Below are positions 1-7,617 of a stretch of DNA of 64,000 nt, one piece after another. The stretch comes from Nonomuraea aurantiaca (lineage in GTDB: Bacteria; Actinomycetota; Actinomycetes; Streptosporangiales; Streptosporangiaceae). The notes below the pieces were generated by a model. That model had not been told where the DNA came from, searched no databases, and saw only the letters and a program-made list of their open reading frames with translations. The stretch covers positions 1 to 64,000 of the forward strand of contig NZ_JAIWNB010000032.1 of the NCBI RefSeq assembly GCF_020215705.1. The letters run 5' to 3'. Numbering within the stretch: position 1 is the stretch's first letter; every line of letters begins with the position of its first letter. A program made the translations under genes and the position numbers.

Positions 1-1
1 A

Positions 2-1054
2 GCCGCCCACCCAGCTTCACCCAGAGGCCACCCCAGCGAGCGACTCGACGTCCGTAACGGTGGCCGCTTAAGATCAACCCACGGCACCTACCTCGTCGAG
101 CTTTTACACCGCTCCGAGGACGCGACCGAGATCAAGCCGAAAACCCTCAAGGACTACCGAGACATCATCACGCGGTACATCAAGCCCCACATGGGCAGCA
201 CCCGTGTCCAGGCCGTACGCCCCTCGTCCGTGACCAAGCTCTACCGGGACCTGATGGCCCACGGCGGCAAGAACGGTCGCCCACTGTCTCCTCGCACCAT
301 CGAGTATGTCCACGCTGTCCTGCGCAAGGCATTCCGGGACGCCGTCGAGGTAGACGAGATCCTCTCGTCCAGCCCCGTCGAGAAAGCGAAGCGCCCTCGC
401 CGCGAGACCAGCGAGCCCGGGGCAGTGTGGACCACCGCCCAGCTCAGGTCCTTCCTCACCGCAGCTCGGGACCACCGGCTATGGGCCTTCTTCCACGTAG
501 CCGCCTACACAGGCGCCCGCCGCGGGGAACTGCTCCACCTCCGCTGGGCGGACGTCGACCTCGATGGCAAGCAACTCACCATCACCGGCTCCGCGGCCTT
601 CATCGACGGCGAGCGAATTGAGGGCACCACCAAGAGCGGCCGGAAGCGCATCGTCAGCATCGACGAGCAGACGGCCCAGGTCCTCCGCAACCAGCGAAAG
701 ATGCAGGCAGAGGACAAGCTGAAGGTCGGCCCTGAGTGGCGAGGCGCCGGCACGTACGTGTTCACGGCCGGCTGGGGCGAGCCGATCCACCCAGACACTG
801 TCAGCTCGCTCTTCCCGATCCTGATCAAGCGGCACAACGCCCACAACCCGAAGGACCCGCTACCGCATGCCCGACTGCACGACCTTCGCCACATCCACGC
901 CACGACCCTGCTCCTGGCCGGCGTCCCGGTACATGTGGTCGCGGCTCGTCTTGGCCACGCAGACCCCTCGATTACCCTGCGGGTCTATGCCCACGTGATC
1001 CGCGCAGCCGAAGCCTCGGCGGCGGACATCTTCGCCCAAGCGATCAACGAGTGA
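2..1054 (+). CDS. tyrosine site-specific integrase, 5' end outside window
   Basis: Phage/AICE-type tyrosine recombinase. The frame is open from base 2, so the gene probably begins upstream; the Met codon at 191 is internal, because the codons before it (from about 83) read like the end of the N-terminal core-binding region. Catalytic residues are all visible: Arg in TGARRGELL (about 520), Lys in TTKSGRKR (about 635), HDLRH (about 879-893), Gly-His before LRVYAHV, and the nucleophile Tyr codon at 986-988. The gene ends about 100 bp from the 3' end of tRNA-Arg, the usual arrangement for an element that integrates into a tRNA. It should act in the cytoplasm on attP/attB and looks intact from the middle onward. 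Confidence 0.9.
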   Translation, partial: AAHPASPRGHPSERLDVRNGGRLRSTHGTYLVELLHRSEDATEIKPKTLKDYRDIITRYIKPHMGSTRVQAVRPSSVTKLYRDLMAHGGKNGRPLSPRTIEYVHAVLRKAFRDAVEVDEILSSSPVEKAKRPRRETSEPGAVWTTAQLRSFLTAARDHRLWAFFHVAAYTGARRGELLHLRWADVDLDGKQLTITGSAAFIDGERIEGTTKSGRKRIVSIDEQTAQVLRNQRKMQAEDKLKVGPEWRGAGTYVFTAGWGEPIHPDTVSSLFPILIKRHNAHNPKDPLPHARLHDLRHIHATTLLLAGVPVHVVAARLGHADPSITLRVYAHVIRAAEASAADIFAQAINE

Positions 1055-1110
1055 GCACCCCTTGTTAGCAGCAGTGTTAGCAAGATCCCGAGATTGTCCT
1101 GACAAACACG

Positions 1111-1146
1111 AAGGCCCGTTCCAGGTTTTCCCTGGTAACGGGCCTT
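1111..1146. terminator. strong bidirectional hairpin between integrase and tRNA-Arg
   Basis: AAGGCCCGTTCCAGG pairs with CCTGGTAACGGGCCTT around a four-base TTTT loop, with one bulged base. It lies between two converging genes and can serve the integrase and the tRNA. Confidence 0.75.
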
Positions 1147-1155
1147 GATGCTGTG

Positions 1156-1228
1156 TGCGGCCGGAGGTACTCGAAACCCCAACCTTCTGATCCGTAGTCA
1201 GATGCTCTATCCATTGAGCTACGGCCGC
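1156..1228 (-). tRNA. tRNA-Arg (anticodon ACG)
   Basis: The minus strand folds as a 73-nt tRNA: acceptor GCGGCCG/ GGCCGC plus A discriminator, D arm with AGCTCAATGGATAGAGC, anticodon arm CTGACTACGGATCAG with ACG in the loop, and a T arm containing GGTTTCGAGTACC. CCA is not encoded. Its 3' end faces the integrase, so it is the probable attachment site. Confidence 0.93.
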
Positions 1229-1285
1229 TCGCTGCGTGAACCAGCATAGCGGGTCTAGAGCCGTGCCTCGAACCAGATACCGCCC

Positions 1286-1840
1286 TCACGCCCCACTAGA
1301 TTCCACCTTCTTCGGCCAAAGGGTGTAGCTCAGGGGCCAGAGCAGGGCGATCAGCGGCACCTTCAGCATGCCGTACATGAAATCGATCAGTGCGCCCGTG
1401 CGGGACGGTTCGTTGACGAGCCAGATCAGGCCGAGCAGGAGGGCGCAGGCGATGGCGTACGCCAGGACGATGCGGAGCCAGAAGATCCACTCGTAGCGGG
1501 CGCGGGCCATGCCGCCCGCCGGGGGCTTCCAGGGAGGTGTGCCGTCGGCGAAGCGGTGGCGGAACTTGGCGTCGGCCCAGCGGATCGTGCTGTGGCCGAA
1601 GACGATGGAGTACGCCAGGTACGCGGCCGCTATGCCGTGCCTCAGGTCGGCCGTGGCGCCGGCGCGCATGTCCATGACGGCTGCCGCCAGGAGGATCACA
1701 TCCAGGAGCGGTACGCAGATGAGGAGGGCGGTGCTGAGTCGGCGGCGGTTCCAGAGGTAGCGGCTCGCGAGGCCGAGTCCGAGCAGGAGCCAGAAGCCGA
1801 CTTCGCAGCCGATCAGGATGGCGACAATCACGCATCCCAT
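1286..1840 (-). CDS. hypothetical integral membrane protein (184 aa)
   Basis: I do not recognise the family. The protein has about five hydrophobic segments: one starting at the initiator (MGCVIVAILIG), one near residue 35, one near residue 70, and two at the C-terminal end. An upstream in-frame Met at 1966 would add 42 residues, but those would overlap the divergent kinase promoter. The chosen ATG at 1840 has GAGGAG about ten bases upstream. It is divergent from the histidine kinase at 1965, so the two may share the 124-bp promoter region that carries the DnaA-box-like inverted repeat. Confidence 0.7.
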   Translation of the reverse strand: MGCVIVAILIGCEVGFWLLLGLGLASRYLWNRRRLSTALLICVPLLDVILLAAAVMDMRAGATADLRHGIAAAYLAYSIVFGHSTIRWADAKFRHRFADGTPPWKPPAGGMARARYEWIFWLRIVLAYAIACALLLGLIWLVNEPSRTGALIDFMYGMLKVPLIALLWPLSYTLWPKKVESSGA

Positions 1841-1882
1841 CCTTGAGGGCTCCTCTGGCTGGCGCATCGTCAGTGAAGACGA

Positions 1883-1916
1883 GCCTGTGGATACATCGAA
1901 GTGTTTATCCACAGGC
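1883..1916. repeat. 11-bp perfect inverted repeat with DnaA-box-like arms
   Basis: GCCTGTGGATA (1883-1893) and TATCCACAGGC (1906-1916) are exact inverted copies with a 12-bp spacer. The right arm holds a perfect TTATCCACA 9-mer at 1905-1913; the left holds TGTGGATAC. It lies between two divergent starts, so it could be an operator or a DnaA-binding pair. Confidence 0.6.
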
Positions 1917-1964
1917 AGACCCACGAAGGAGGGAGTCGGGTCTGGACGGTGGTGGGATGGGGGC

Positions 1965-3236
1965 ATGCAACGCGAGGCGTCGTGGGCCGGGCTGGCCTTC
2001 GTCGTGGGCCTGCTCCTGATCGTGGGCGGAGCCTACACTCATCGCGAGGTGCCCGAGGGGTGGCTCGCGGTGCCGCTGGCGTTCGTGTGTGCGGGAGTGG
2101 TGGTACGGCAGCGAGCGCCGTTGGTGGGGCTGGTTCTGGGGGCCGTGGGGATCGGCGTTGATCTGTTCGTGGGGCCGTCGTTGCCGACTGTCCTGATATT
2201 TACGGACAACGTGTATGCGGCGGCGTTGTACGGGCCGGCGTGGTTCTCGCGGTGGCTGCTGGGGGTCGCCACTGTGCTGGCCGTGTTGGCCGGGGCTGTG
2301 ACCGGGGTCGTGGCGCGTGACTGGCGGCTGCTGGCAGTGGTCGGGATTCAGGCGGGGCTCGTGCTGGTCACGCCCGTGACCACGGCGATGGTGTTACGCC
2401 AGCAGCGTGAGCAGGCCGCGGCCGAGCGTGACAGGGCGGAGCAGGTGGCGCGGCTTGCCGAGCTTGACCGGCAGGCGGCCATCGTGACGGAGCGTACGCG
2501 GATGGCCCGGGAGCTGCATGACATGATCGCCAATCACTTCAGCGCGATCGCCATCCAGTCGACGGGGGCGTTGTCGCGTACGGACCTGGATGCGGCGGCC
2601 GTACGGAAGATCATCGAGTCCGTTCGGGAGAACAGTCTGAAAGGGCTGGCCGAGATGCGGACCATGATCGGGCTGTTGCGGCAGGAGGGGGATGAGGCTG
2701 AGGCCACCCGGCCGCGGCTGGCTGATGCGGAGAGTCTGGTCGAACGGTCGCGGCGGGCGGGGATGGCGGCTGATTTCCGTGTCGAGGGGGAGCCGCGGGA
2801 GCTGTCTCCGGCGGTGGATCTGGCCGGCTATCGGATCTTGCAGGAGGCGCTGACCAATGCGCTCAAACATGGCGGGCGGCCGGCTGTGGTCAAGGTCGTT
2901 TATGAGTCGGGGCAAGTGACGGTGGCTGTGGACAACCCTGTGGATAAGTCTGTGGGTAACTCTGTGGATAGACGTTCCGCTCGGCTTCTCGGAGCGGGAG
3001 AGGTTCCGAGGGCGGAGGTTTTTTCCGCGGAGGTTTTTCCGGGGGCTGGAGCTGGGCTGGCTCCTGGGGCTGGGACTGGCCTGGTTCCCGGCGCCGGGGC
3101 GGGGCTGGTGGGGATGAGGGAGCGGGCGGTGTTGGTCGGGGGGTCGTTCGAGGCCGGGGTGGACGGGGATTTGTGGCGGGTCAAGGCCGTGCTGCCCATG
3201 CCGACGGACAGGAAGGGGCAGTGGGAGGCGGGATGA
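1965..3236 (+). CDS. two-component sensor histidine kinase (HisKA_3 / NarL type)
   Basis: Membrane sensor kinase of 423 aa that would phosphorylate the response regulator directly downstream. Residues 8-145 contain about five or six membrane segments; a coiled stretch follows (145-175); the dimerisation/phosphoacceptor helix contains ELHD with His185; the N box is ILQEALTNALKHGG (291-304); a late GMRERA-type G box is near 383. Between these boxes sits an unusual low-complexity insertion (about 322-381): VDxx units followed by three GAGxGLxP units. The start is the ATG at 1965 rather than an upstream Met at 1818, which would run through the divergent promoter. Its TGA overlaps the next ATG (ATGA). 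Confidence 0.9.
   Translation: MQREASWAGLAFVVGLLLIVGGAYTHREVPEGWLAVPLAFVCAGVVVRQRAPLVGLVLGAVGIGVDLFVGPSLPTVLIFTDNVYAAALYGPAWFSRWLLGVATVLAVLAGAVTGVVARDWRLLAVVGIQAGLVLVTPVTTAMVLRQQREQAAAERDRAEQVARLAELDRQAAIVTERTRMARELHDMIANHFSAIAIQSTGALSRTDLDAAAVRKIIESVRENSLKGLAEMRTMIGLLRQEGDEAEATRPRLADAESLVERSRRAGMAADFRVEGEPRELSPAVDLAGYRILQEALTNALKHGGRPAVVKVVYESGQVTVAVDNPVDKSVGNSVDRRSARLLGAGEVPRAEVFSAEVFPGAGAGLAPGAGTGLVPGAGAGLVGMRERAVLVGGSFEAGVDGDLWRVKAVLPMPTDRKGQWEAG
2927..2971 (+). repeat. four DnaA-box-like 9-mers at an exact 12-bp period inside the kinase gene
   Basis: The 9-mers are TGTGGACAA (2927), TGTGGATAA (2939), TGTGGGTAA (2951) and TGTGGATAG (2963). The first is the exact complement of TTGTCCACA, the box preferred in Streptomyces; the second is the complement of TTATCCACA. 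The others differ at one position. They encode VDNP, VDKS, VGNS, VDRR. Confidence 0.8.
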
Positions 3237-3859
3237 CGATCAAAGTACTGGTCGCCGACGATCATGCGGCTGTCAGGGCGGGGCTGGTGCTGATTCTCGG
3301 TGGGGCCCAGGACATCGAGGTCGTCGGGGAGGCGGCCGATGGGGAGCAGGCGGTGGAGTTGGCCCGCGCGACCCGGCCCGACGTGGTGTTGATGGATGTG
3401 CGGATGCCGAAGCTCGACGGCATCTCGGCGACCAGGGAGCTCGCCGGGGTGGCCGATGTGTTGATCTTGACGACGTTCGATGTGGATGAGTATGTGTTCG
3501 GGGCGTTGCGGGCGGGGGCGGCGGGGTTCCTGTTGAAGAACACCGACGCGGAGTCGCTGGTCGCGGCCGTACGGTTGGTGGCCAGGGGGGATGGGCTGAT
3601 CTCGCCTACGGTCACGCGGCGGTTGATCTCTGCCTTTGCTGAGCAGCCGGTCCGTAAGGAGCAGCCGGTAGAGGGGTTGACGCCGCGTGAGCAGGAGGTG
3701 TTGGCGGGGATCGGTCGCGGGCTGTCCAATGCCGAGATCGCCAGGGAGCTCGACATGGCTGAGGCGACCACGAAGACGCATGTGAGCCGGGTGTTGAACA
3801 AGCTGGGCTTCAAGAGCCGGGTCCAAGCGGCGATTTATTACTCAGAAGGCCCCCGCTAG
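3233..3859 (+). CDS. LuxR/NarL-family response regulator
   Basis: Cytoplasmic DNA-binding regulator of 208 aa, partner of the upstream kinase with which it shares a 4-bp ATGA overlap. The receiver domain has acidic residues VADDH at the start, the phosphoacceptor Asp55 in VVLMDVRMPK, the switch Thr in LILTTFD, and Lys in FLLKN. The C-terminal LuxR helix-turn-helix reads GLTPREQEVLAGIGRGLSN and so on. The start at 3233 is fixed by the overlap; an upstream in-frame Met at 3173 lies inside the kinase. The target genes are not evident from the sequence. Confidence 0.94.
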   Translation: MTIKVLVADDHAAVRAGLVLILGGAQDIEVVGEAADGEQAVELARATRPDVVLMDVRMPKLDGISATRELAGVADVLILTTFDVDEYVFGALRAGAAGFLLKNTDAESLVAAVRLVARGDGLISPTVTRRLISAFAEQPVRKEQPVEGLTPREQEVLAGIGRGLSNAEIARELDMAEATTKTHVSRVLNKLGFKSRVQAAIYYSEGPR

Positions 3860-3860
3860 T

Positions 3861-4505
3861 GTGATGGTCGTGTCCGTGCCACCGCCGCCTCAGCCACCGC
3901 TGCGCTCGACGACCAGCGCCTCGGCGTCAGGGGATGGGAACGGCGAAGCGCGAGCTGGGCAAACCGACCGGTTGCCTGCTGGGCAGCCTGGTAGGTATCC
4001 GCCCGGACAAACCGACCGACTGCCTGATGGGTATCCGCTCGGCCATTTCGACGGGCCGCCCACCGGTCGAACGAGCGGGTCATTACCCGCGCAAACCACT
4101 CCCCTACCGCCCGGCCAAACGACACCCCAACCCTCCGGGCAATCCAGCGTTCCGCCGCCTGCCGGCGGGCCAAAGCCGTCGCCTAACGCCAGGTCCAGGG
4201 GTAAGTCCGTCGGCCTGATCGTCGGGCTGGGGTTTGCCGGGCTGGTCGCCTACAGCATCGTCAACGCCATCCTGGGCATCCTGATCTTCGTCAGTACCCT
4301 CGACGAGAACGGCCCTAACTACCCCGTCATCATCTCCTGCACGATCTTCCTCGCCCTCTTCGGCCTTGGTGCCGGGGCGGGGCTGCAGTTCCTGCGCAAG
4401 CCGTGGGCCACCGGTCTGGGCGTGGGGTTCCTTGTCGGCTGGGCGTTGTGGTCGATCCTGTCCGCCGGGATCTGCACCGGCATCAGCCCGGACCTGTACG
4501 CCTGA
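3861..4505 (+). CDS. hypothetical Pro/Gln-rich membrane protein
   Basis: Unknown family, 214 aa. The first 115 residues are proline-, glutamine- and glycine-rich with repeats such as GQTDRLP; the rest has three hydrophobic helices (about 115-140, 150-172, 182-205). This disordered cytoplasmic tail plus three or four helices is common among unannotated actinobacterial membrane proteins. Translation may start at GTG 3861 or ATG 3864. It follows the response regulator by one base, so it is probably cotranscribed. Confidence 0.7.
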   Translation: MMVVSVPPPPQPPLRSTTSASASGDGNGEARAGQTDRLPAGQPGRYPPGQTDRLPDGYPLGHFDGPPTGRTSGSLPAQTTPLPPGQTTPQPSGQSSVPPPAGGPKPSPNARSRGKSVGLIVGLGFAGLVAYSIVNAILGILIFVSTLDENGPNYPVIISCTIFLALFGLGAGAGLQFLRKPWATGLGVGFLVGWALWSILSAGICTGISPDLYA

Positions 4506-4510
4506 CATAC

Positions 4511-4566
4511 CGCTGCACGAGATCCGCTGTACGAGATGCGCTGCACCAGATCCGCTGCACGAGATC
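4511..4566 (+). repeat. 14-bp tandem repeat, four copies
   Basis: Four abutting units: CGCTGCACGAGATC, CGCTGTACGAGATG, CGCTGCACCAGATC, CGCTGCACGAGATC. The first and last are identical. The array starts five bases after the stop codon of the membrane protein and lies before the sigma factor remnant. The next ~200 bp to 4769 hold no recognisable gene. Confidence 0.85.
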
Positions 4567-4769
4567 TTCGTCGGCCTGCGAGCGCTGGTCGCCTCCGCGG
4601 CCTTCGTGCACGAGGCCTGCCAACGTGGCGCGTGGCCAACGAGCAGTCGCTGGTGGCCGCGACCGGCCCTCCGGTCGGCGGCATCGCGCTGGAGGCGGGC
4701 GCTGGCCACCGCGCGCGATCGGGGTGCGATCGGGTGCGGCTGGCGGGCTGGCTGGAGACGGCAGGCTGG

Positions 4770-5166
4770 CTGGAGACGCTGAACCTGTCGCAACGGCTGT
4801 CCGGAATGCCCCCGCGACACGCCAAGGACCTCGGCGATGTCCTCGTAGTAGCGCAGCACGAGTACGGCCTGTTGCTTGCGGGCGGCTGCCGACCTAGAGG
4901 TCGGCGTCGCCGTACCTGTCGAGCCGGCCGTGCTCAGGGACGGCGGCGACCAGGACCTCCCTGCGCTGTCGTCCCCACGAGCGGATGTGCAGCCGGGCCA
5001 TGGTCGTACGCACGCAGCCTTGCGCACGCGGCCAGGCATCGCCCAGCCGCGCCAGCGCGTCCTGCACGAGGTCGGCCGCGTCCTCGCAGTTACCGGACAG
5101 CACGAAGCGGATCAGCGCATCGCCCCGGGCCCGGACGAACTCCTCGAAATCAGCCGCGTGGTCCAC
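4770..5166 (-). pseudogene. broken SigE-family sigma factor
   Basis: The first frame (5166-4894) encodes a recognisable region 2: FEEFVRARGDALIRF, then LSGNCEDAADLVQDAL and VRTTMARLHIRSWGRQRR, ending at a stop. A different frame (about 4883-4770) carries region 4: KQQAVLVLRYYEDIAEVLGVSRG. Compared with the intact paralogue at 6914-7420, there are small deletions (GYV before LSGN, SPEAY before VRTT, and DEE in region 4) and the middle is frameshifted. It cannot make a complete sigma factor. Confidence 0.8.
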
Positions 5167-5214
5167 GATCCCAAGGATCGTCAGGCGTCCGAGGGGCCCG
5201 CGAGGCGAGAGGGA

Positions 5215-5673
5215 TTACTCCACGGGGATGTACAGGCTGAGCGTCTCGGCGATGCAGGCCGGGCGCTTCTCGCCCTCGACCTCGATCGTCATCTTCAGGT
5301 TGGCCAGGTAGCCGGCCGGCGTGCCCTTGACGTCGCTCAGCTCCCCCAGCGCCCTGACCCGCGCGCCGACCGGGACCGGCCTGGGGAAACGCACCTTGTT
5401 CAGGCCGTAGTTGACGCCCATCTGGATGCTCTCGACGCGTACCAGCTCCATCATGAACGACGGCAGCAGCGACAGGCTCAGGTAGCCGTGCGCGATCGTG
5501 CCGCCGAACGGTCCTTCCTTGGCCCTCTCCACGTCGACGTGGATCCACTGGTGGTCGTCGGTCGCGTCGGCGAAGAGATTGACCTGCTCCTGAGTGACTG
5601 TGCGCCACTCGGTCGGGCCGAACTTCTCGCCGACGGCCGCCTTGAGTTCCTGTACGTTCGCGAAGGTCCGCAT
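5215..5673 (-). CDS. MaoC-family (R)-specific enoyl-CoA hydratase
   Basis: Hot-dog-fold hydratase of 152 aa, the usual single-domain length. It would hydrate trans-2-enoyl-CoA/ACP in fatty-acid metabolism. The signature FADATDDHQWIHVD (about 34-47), with catalytic Asp and His, is followed by GPFGGTIAHGYLSLSL. A similar small MaoC protein is HtdZ of mycobacteria. It stands alone, between the broken sigma gene and the sigma/anti-sigma-like pair, on the same strand. Confidence 0.9.
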   Translation of the reverse strand: MRTFANVQELKAAVGEKFGPTEWRTVTQEQVNLFADATDDHQWIHVDVERAKEGPFGGTIAHGYLSLSLLPSFMMELVRVESIQMGVNYGLNKVRFPRPVPVGARVRALGELSDVKGTPAGYLANLKMTIEVEGEKRPACIAETLSLYIPVE

Positions 5674-5684
5674 GGCTCCGAACG

Positions 5685-6917
5685 CTATTGCGCGGGCGGG
5701 ACGGCTGCCAAGTTGAGCACCCAGTATCTGTCGACCTTGCCCTTCGTGGTGCCCCCGTAGAGGATCCTGCTGGGCTCCGACGAGATGCCGTTGCTGCTCC
5801 AGCCCCCGGGGGTTTCGATGCGCGCCAGCCTGCCGGTGTTCAGGTCGTACACGGTATCGGCCGATCGCAGGAAGCGATCGAGAATGGCATACATCCCGAA
5901 GCCCTTCGGGAGCTTCTTGTCACCGGTCCCGTCGACGCGCTGGACAACAGAAGTGGTGCCCTGGCGGCCACGACACCAGACCGGCCCGCATCGCATGTCC
6001 TTCATCCCGTCCTTGATCACAACCTTGGTCACGGTCCCATCGGCCAAGTTGACGATCTTGGACTGGTTGTAGCCGAACTTCTCGAACTCTTCGTCGTCAG
6101 TGCTCGCATCGCCCGCCCATGGCCAGCTGATCAAGTGCAGCCCATCAGACTTGGGCACGCGATTGGGAGCACCGTTGGTGAACGGCTTCCGGTATACGCC
6201 GCCCTTCCGCGTCGACCAGACGACGCTTTCACCGTCCACGCCGATGGCTTCGACGGCCGCGCCACCGCCGGTCAACGTGACGGCCAGCTTGGCCTTGCCG
6301 CCGGACAGCGGGGCCCACCAGAGCTCGGCGACCGTGGTCCCGTCCTTCGAGGCGATGGAGCACCAAACGACGTTCGTACCATCGGTCGAGACGGTTTGTG
6401 TGAAGTATTGCTTCAGTCCCCGAGTCCGGGGGATCGCTGTTACCACCCGGGACTTACCGGTCTTGGCGTCGTACACCTCGATCTTGCCGGCCTTGTCGGC
6501 CGAGGGCTCCGCAGCGAGCAGCACCTCGGTGGCGTTGATACCGGTGATCGGGCGGTAGCGCCAGCCATCGGCGTTCTTCGCGGGCATCTGGAAGAGCGCC
6601 TGCGGCCAGAGCTTCCCGACCGGCGTTCCCTTGGTCTGGGTCTGCGGTCTCGGAGTCACAGTCATGGTCTTCTCAGGCTTGGGCCTGGTAGTGGTCGACG
6701 TGGCGGCTGCCTCTTCTCCGCCCCCGCTGGAGAAGGCCCCCTGGGCGACGACCGTACTCGTGCCCACCACCCCGACCACCGCGGCCGCCGCGAGCAGTTG
6801 CGCGCGCCGCCTGGTCCGCCGCCGCCTGCGCTTGCCCAGCCCGACGAGCAGGTCGAGCTCGGGAGCCCGGTCCGCCGCATCGCGCAGCGCACCGCTCAAT
6901 TCGTCCTCTGTCCTCAT
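5685..6917 (-). CDS. membrane-anchored beta-propeller-like protein, probable partner of the SigE-type sigma factor
   Basis: 410 aa of no named family. Residues 1-28 are acidic and helical, 29-38 are an Arg-rich stretch (KRRRRRTRRRAQ), and 39-60 form one membrane helix; the rest (100-410) is outside the cell and rich in beta strand, with tandem motifs such as VVWCS, VVWST and TVYDLNTG that suggest a propeller. The order, short cytoplasmic part then membrane helix then external domain, fits an anti-sigma or sensor protein. Its ATG overlaps the stop of the sigma gene (6914-6917), which supports a functional pair. Anti-sigma function is inferred. Confidence 0.7.
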   Translation of the reverse strand: MRTEDELSGALRDAADRAPELDLLVGLGKRRRRRTRRRAQLLAAAAVVGVVGTSTVVAQGAFSSGGGEEAAATSTTTRPKPEKTMTVTPRPQTQTKGTPVGKLWPQALFQMPAKNADGWRYRPITGINATEVLLAAEPSADKAGKIEVYDAKTGKSRVVTAIPRTRGLKQYFTQTVSTDGTNVVWCSIASKDGTTVAELWWAPLSGGKAKLAVTLTGGGAAVEAIGVDGESVVWSTRKGGVYRKPFTNGAPNRVPKSDGLHLISWPWAGDASTDDEEFEKFGYNQSKIVNLADGTVTKVVIKDGMKDMRCGPVWCRGRQGTTSVVQRVDGTGDKKLPKGFGMYAILDRFLRSADTVYDLNTGRLARIETPGGWSSNGISSEPSRILYGGTTKGKVDRYWVLNLAAVPPAQ

Positions 6918-7420
6918 GCCCGTCCCCTCTCCAGCACAGCAGGCCGGACCCGGAGCGTGGCGAGCGCCCGGAACGCCTGGCTGCGTACAGTTCCTCGTGA
7001 GATGCCGAGGATCGCGGCGATCTCCTCATCCGGCAGGTCCTCGTAGTAGCGCAGGACCAGCACGGTCCGCTGCTTCCTGGGCAGCGTCGCGAGCTCCTTC
7101 CAGAGCTCGCCGAAGGAATGCGTGTCGTGGTGGATGCCTTCGGGGACGTCGTCGGTCGGCTGCTCCCTGCGCCGCCTGCGCCACCAGCTGATGTGCTGGC
7201 GGGCCATGGTCGTGCGTACGTACGCCTCGGGGCTGTCCTTGTTGCGGACCCGGCTCCAGTTGTCGCTCAGCTTGAGCAGCGCCTCCTGGGCCAGATCCGC
7301 GGCGTCCTCGGGGTTGCCGGTGAGCACATAGCCGTACCTGACCAGCGCCGCGCCCCTGGCTCGGACGAAATCCTCGAACTCCACATCACCGGGACGCACG
7401 AGCCGCTCGCTCTGTTGCAA
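6914..7420 (-). CDS. SigE-family RNA polymerase sigma factor
   Basis: 168 aa, the usual length for this ECF-like family. Region 2: FEDFVRARGAALVRYGYVLT and GNPEDAADLAQEALLKL; region 4: KQRTVLVLRYYEDLPDEEI, AAILGISRGTVRSQAFRAL. It would direct RNA polymerase to a small regulon, probably including its own operon. The next gene overlaps by four bases and may control its activity. It is divergent from the AAA ATPase, with a roughly 200-bp promoter region between. Confidence 0.92.
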   Translation of the reverse strand: MQQSERLVRPGDVEFEDFVRARGAALVRYGYVLTGNPEDAADLAQEALLKLSDNWSRVRNKDSPEAYVRTTMARQHISWWRRRRREQPTDDVPEGIHHDTHSFGELWKELATLPRKQRTVLVLRYYEDLPDEEIAAILGISRGTVRSQAFRALATLRVRPAVLERGRA

Positions 7421-7441
7421 AGATCTTTACTCGAAACCATC

Positions 7442-7461
7442 GCGCACGTGTTCGAGTGCGC
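7442..7461. promoter_or_regulatory. 6-bp inverted repeat in the divergent promoter region
   Basis: GCGCAC and GTGCGC are separated by eight bases, about 20 bp upstream of the sigma factor start. Nothing shows which protein would bind. Confidence 0.35.
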
Positions 7462-7617
7462 GCTACAGTTCTAAGGACCGACTCGAACAAGGGTTCGGCC
7501 TGGTGGGAGGGGGTGCGTCCGATGACCATACTGGCGACGGCCCCTGCTCGGACACGCCGTAGCGCTTTCTTCCCAAATCTAAGACGGCCGCTATATCCCG
7601 CAATAAAGTCCGAGAGC

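Noticed and set aside
1818..1964. Longer start for the histidine kinase
   Set aside because: These codons cross the promoter with the inverted repeat, and the membrane region starts only after ATG 1965.
4511..4566. Possible CRISPR array
   Set aside because: The 14-bp units abut without spacers, so this is a plain tandem repeat. No cas gene is present in the window.
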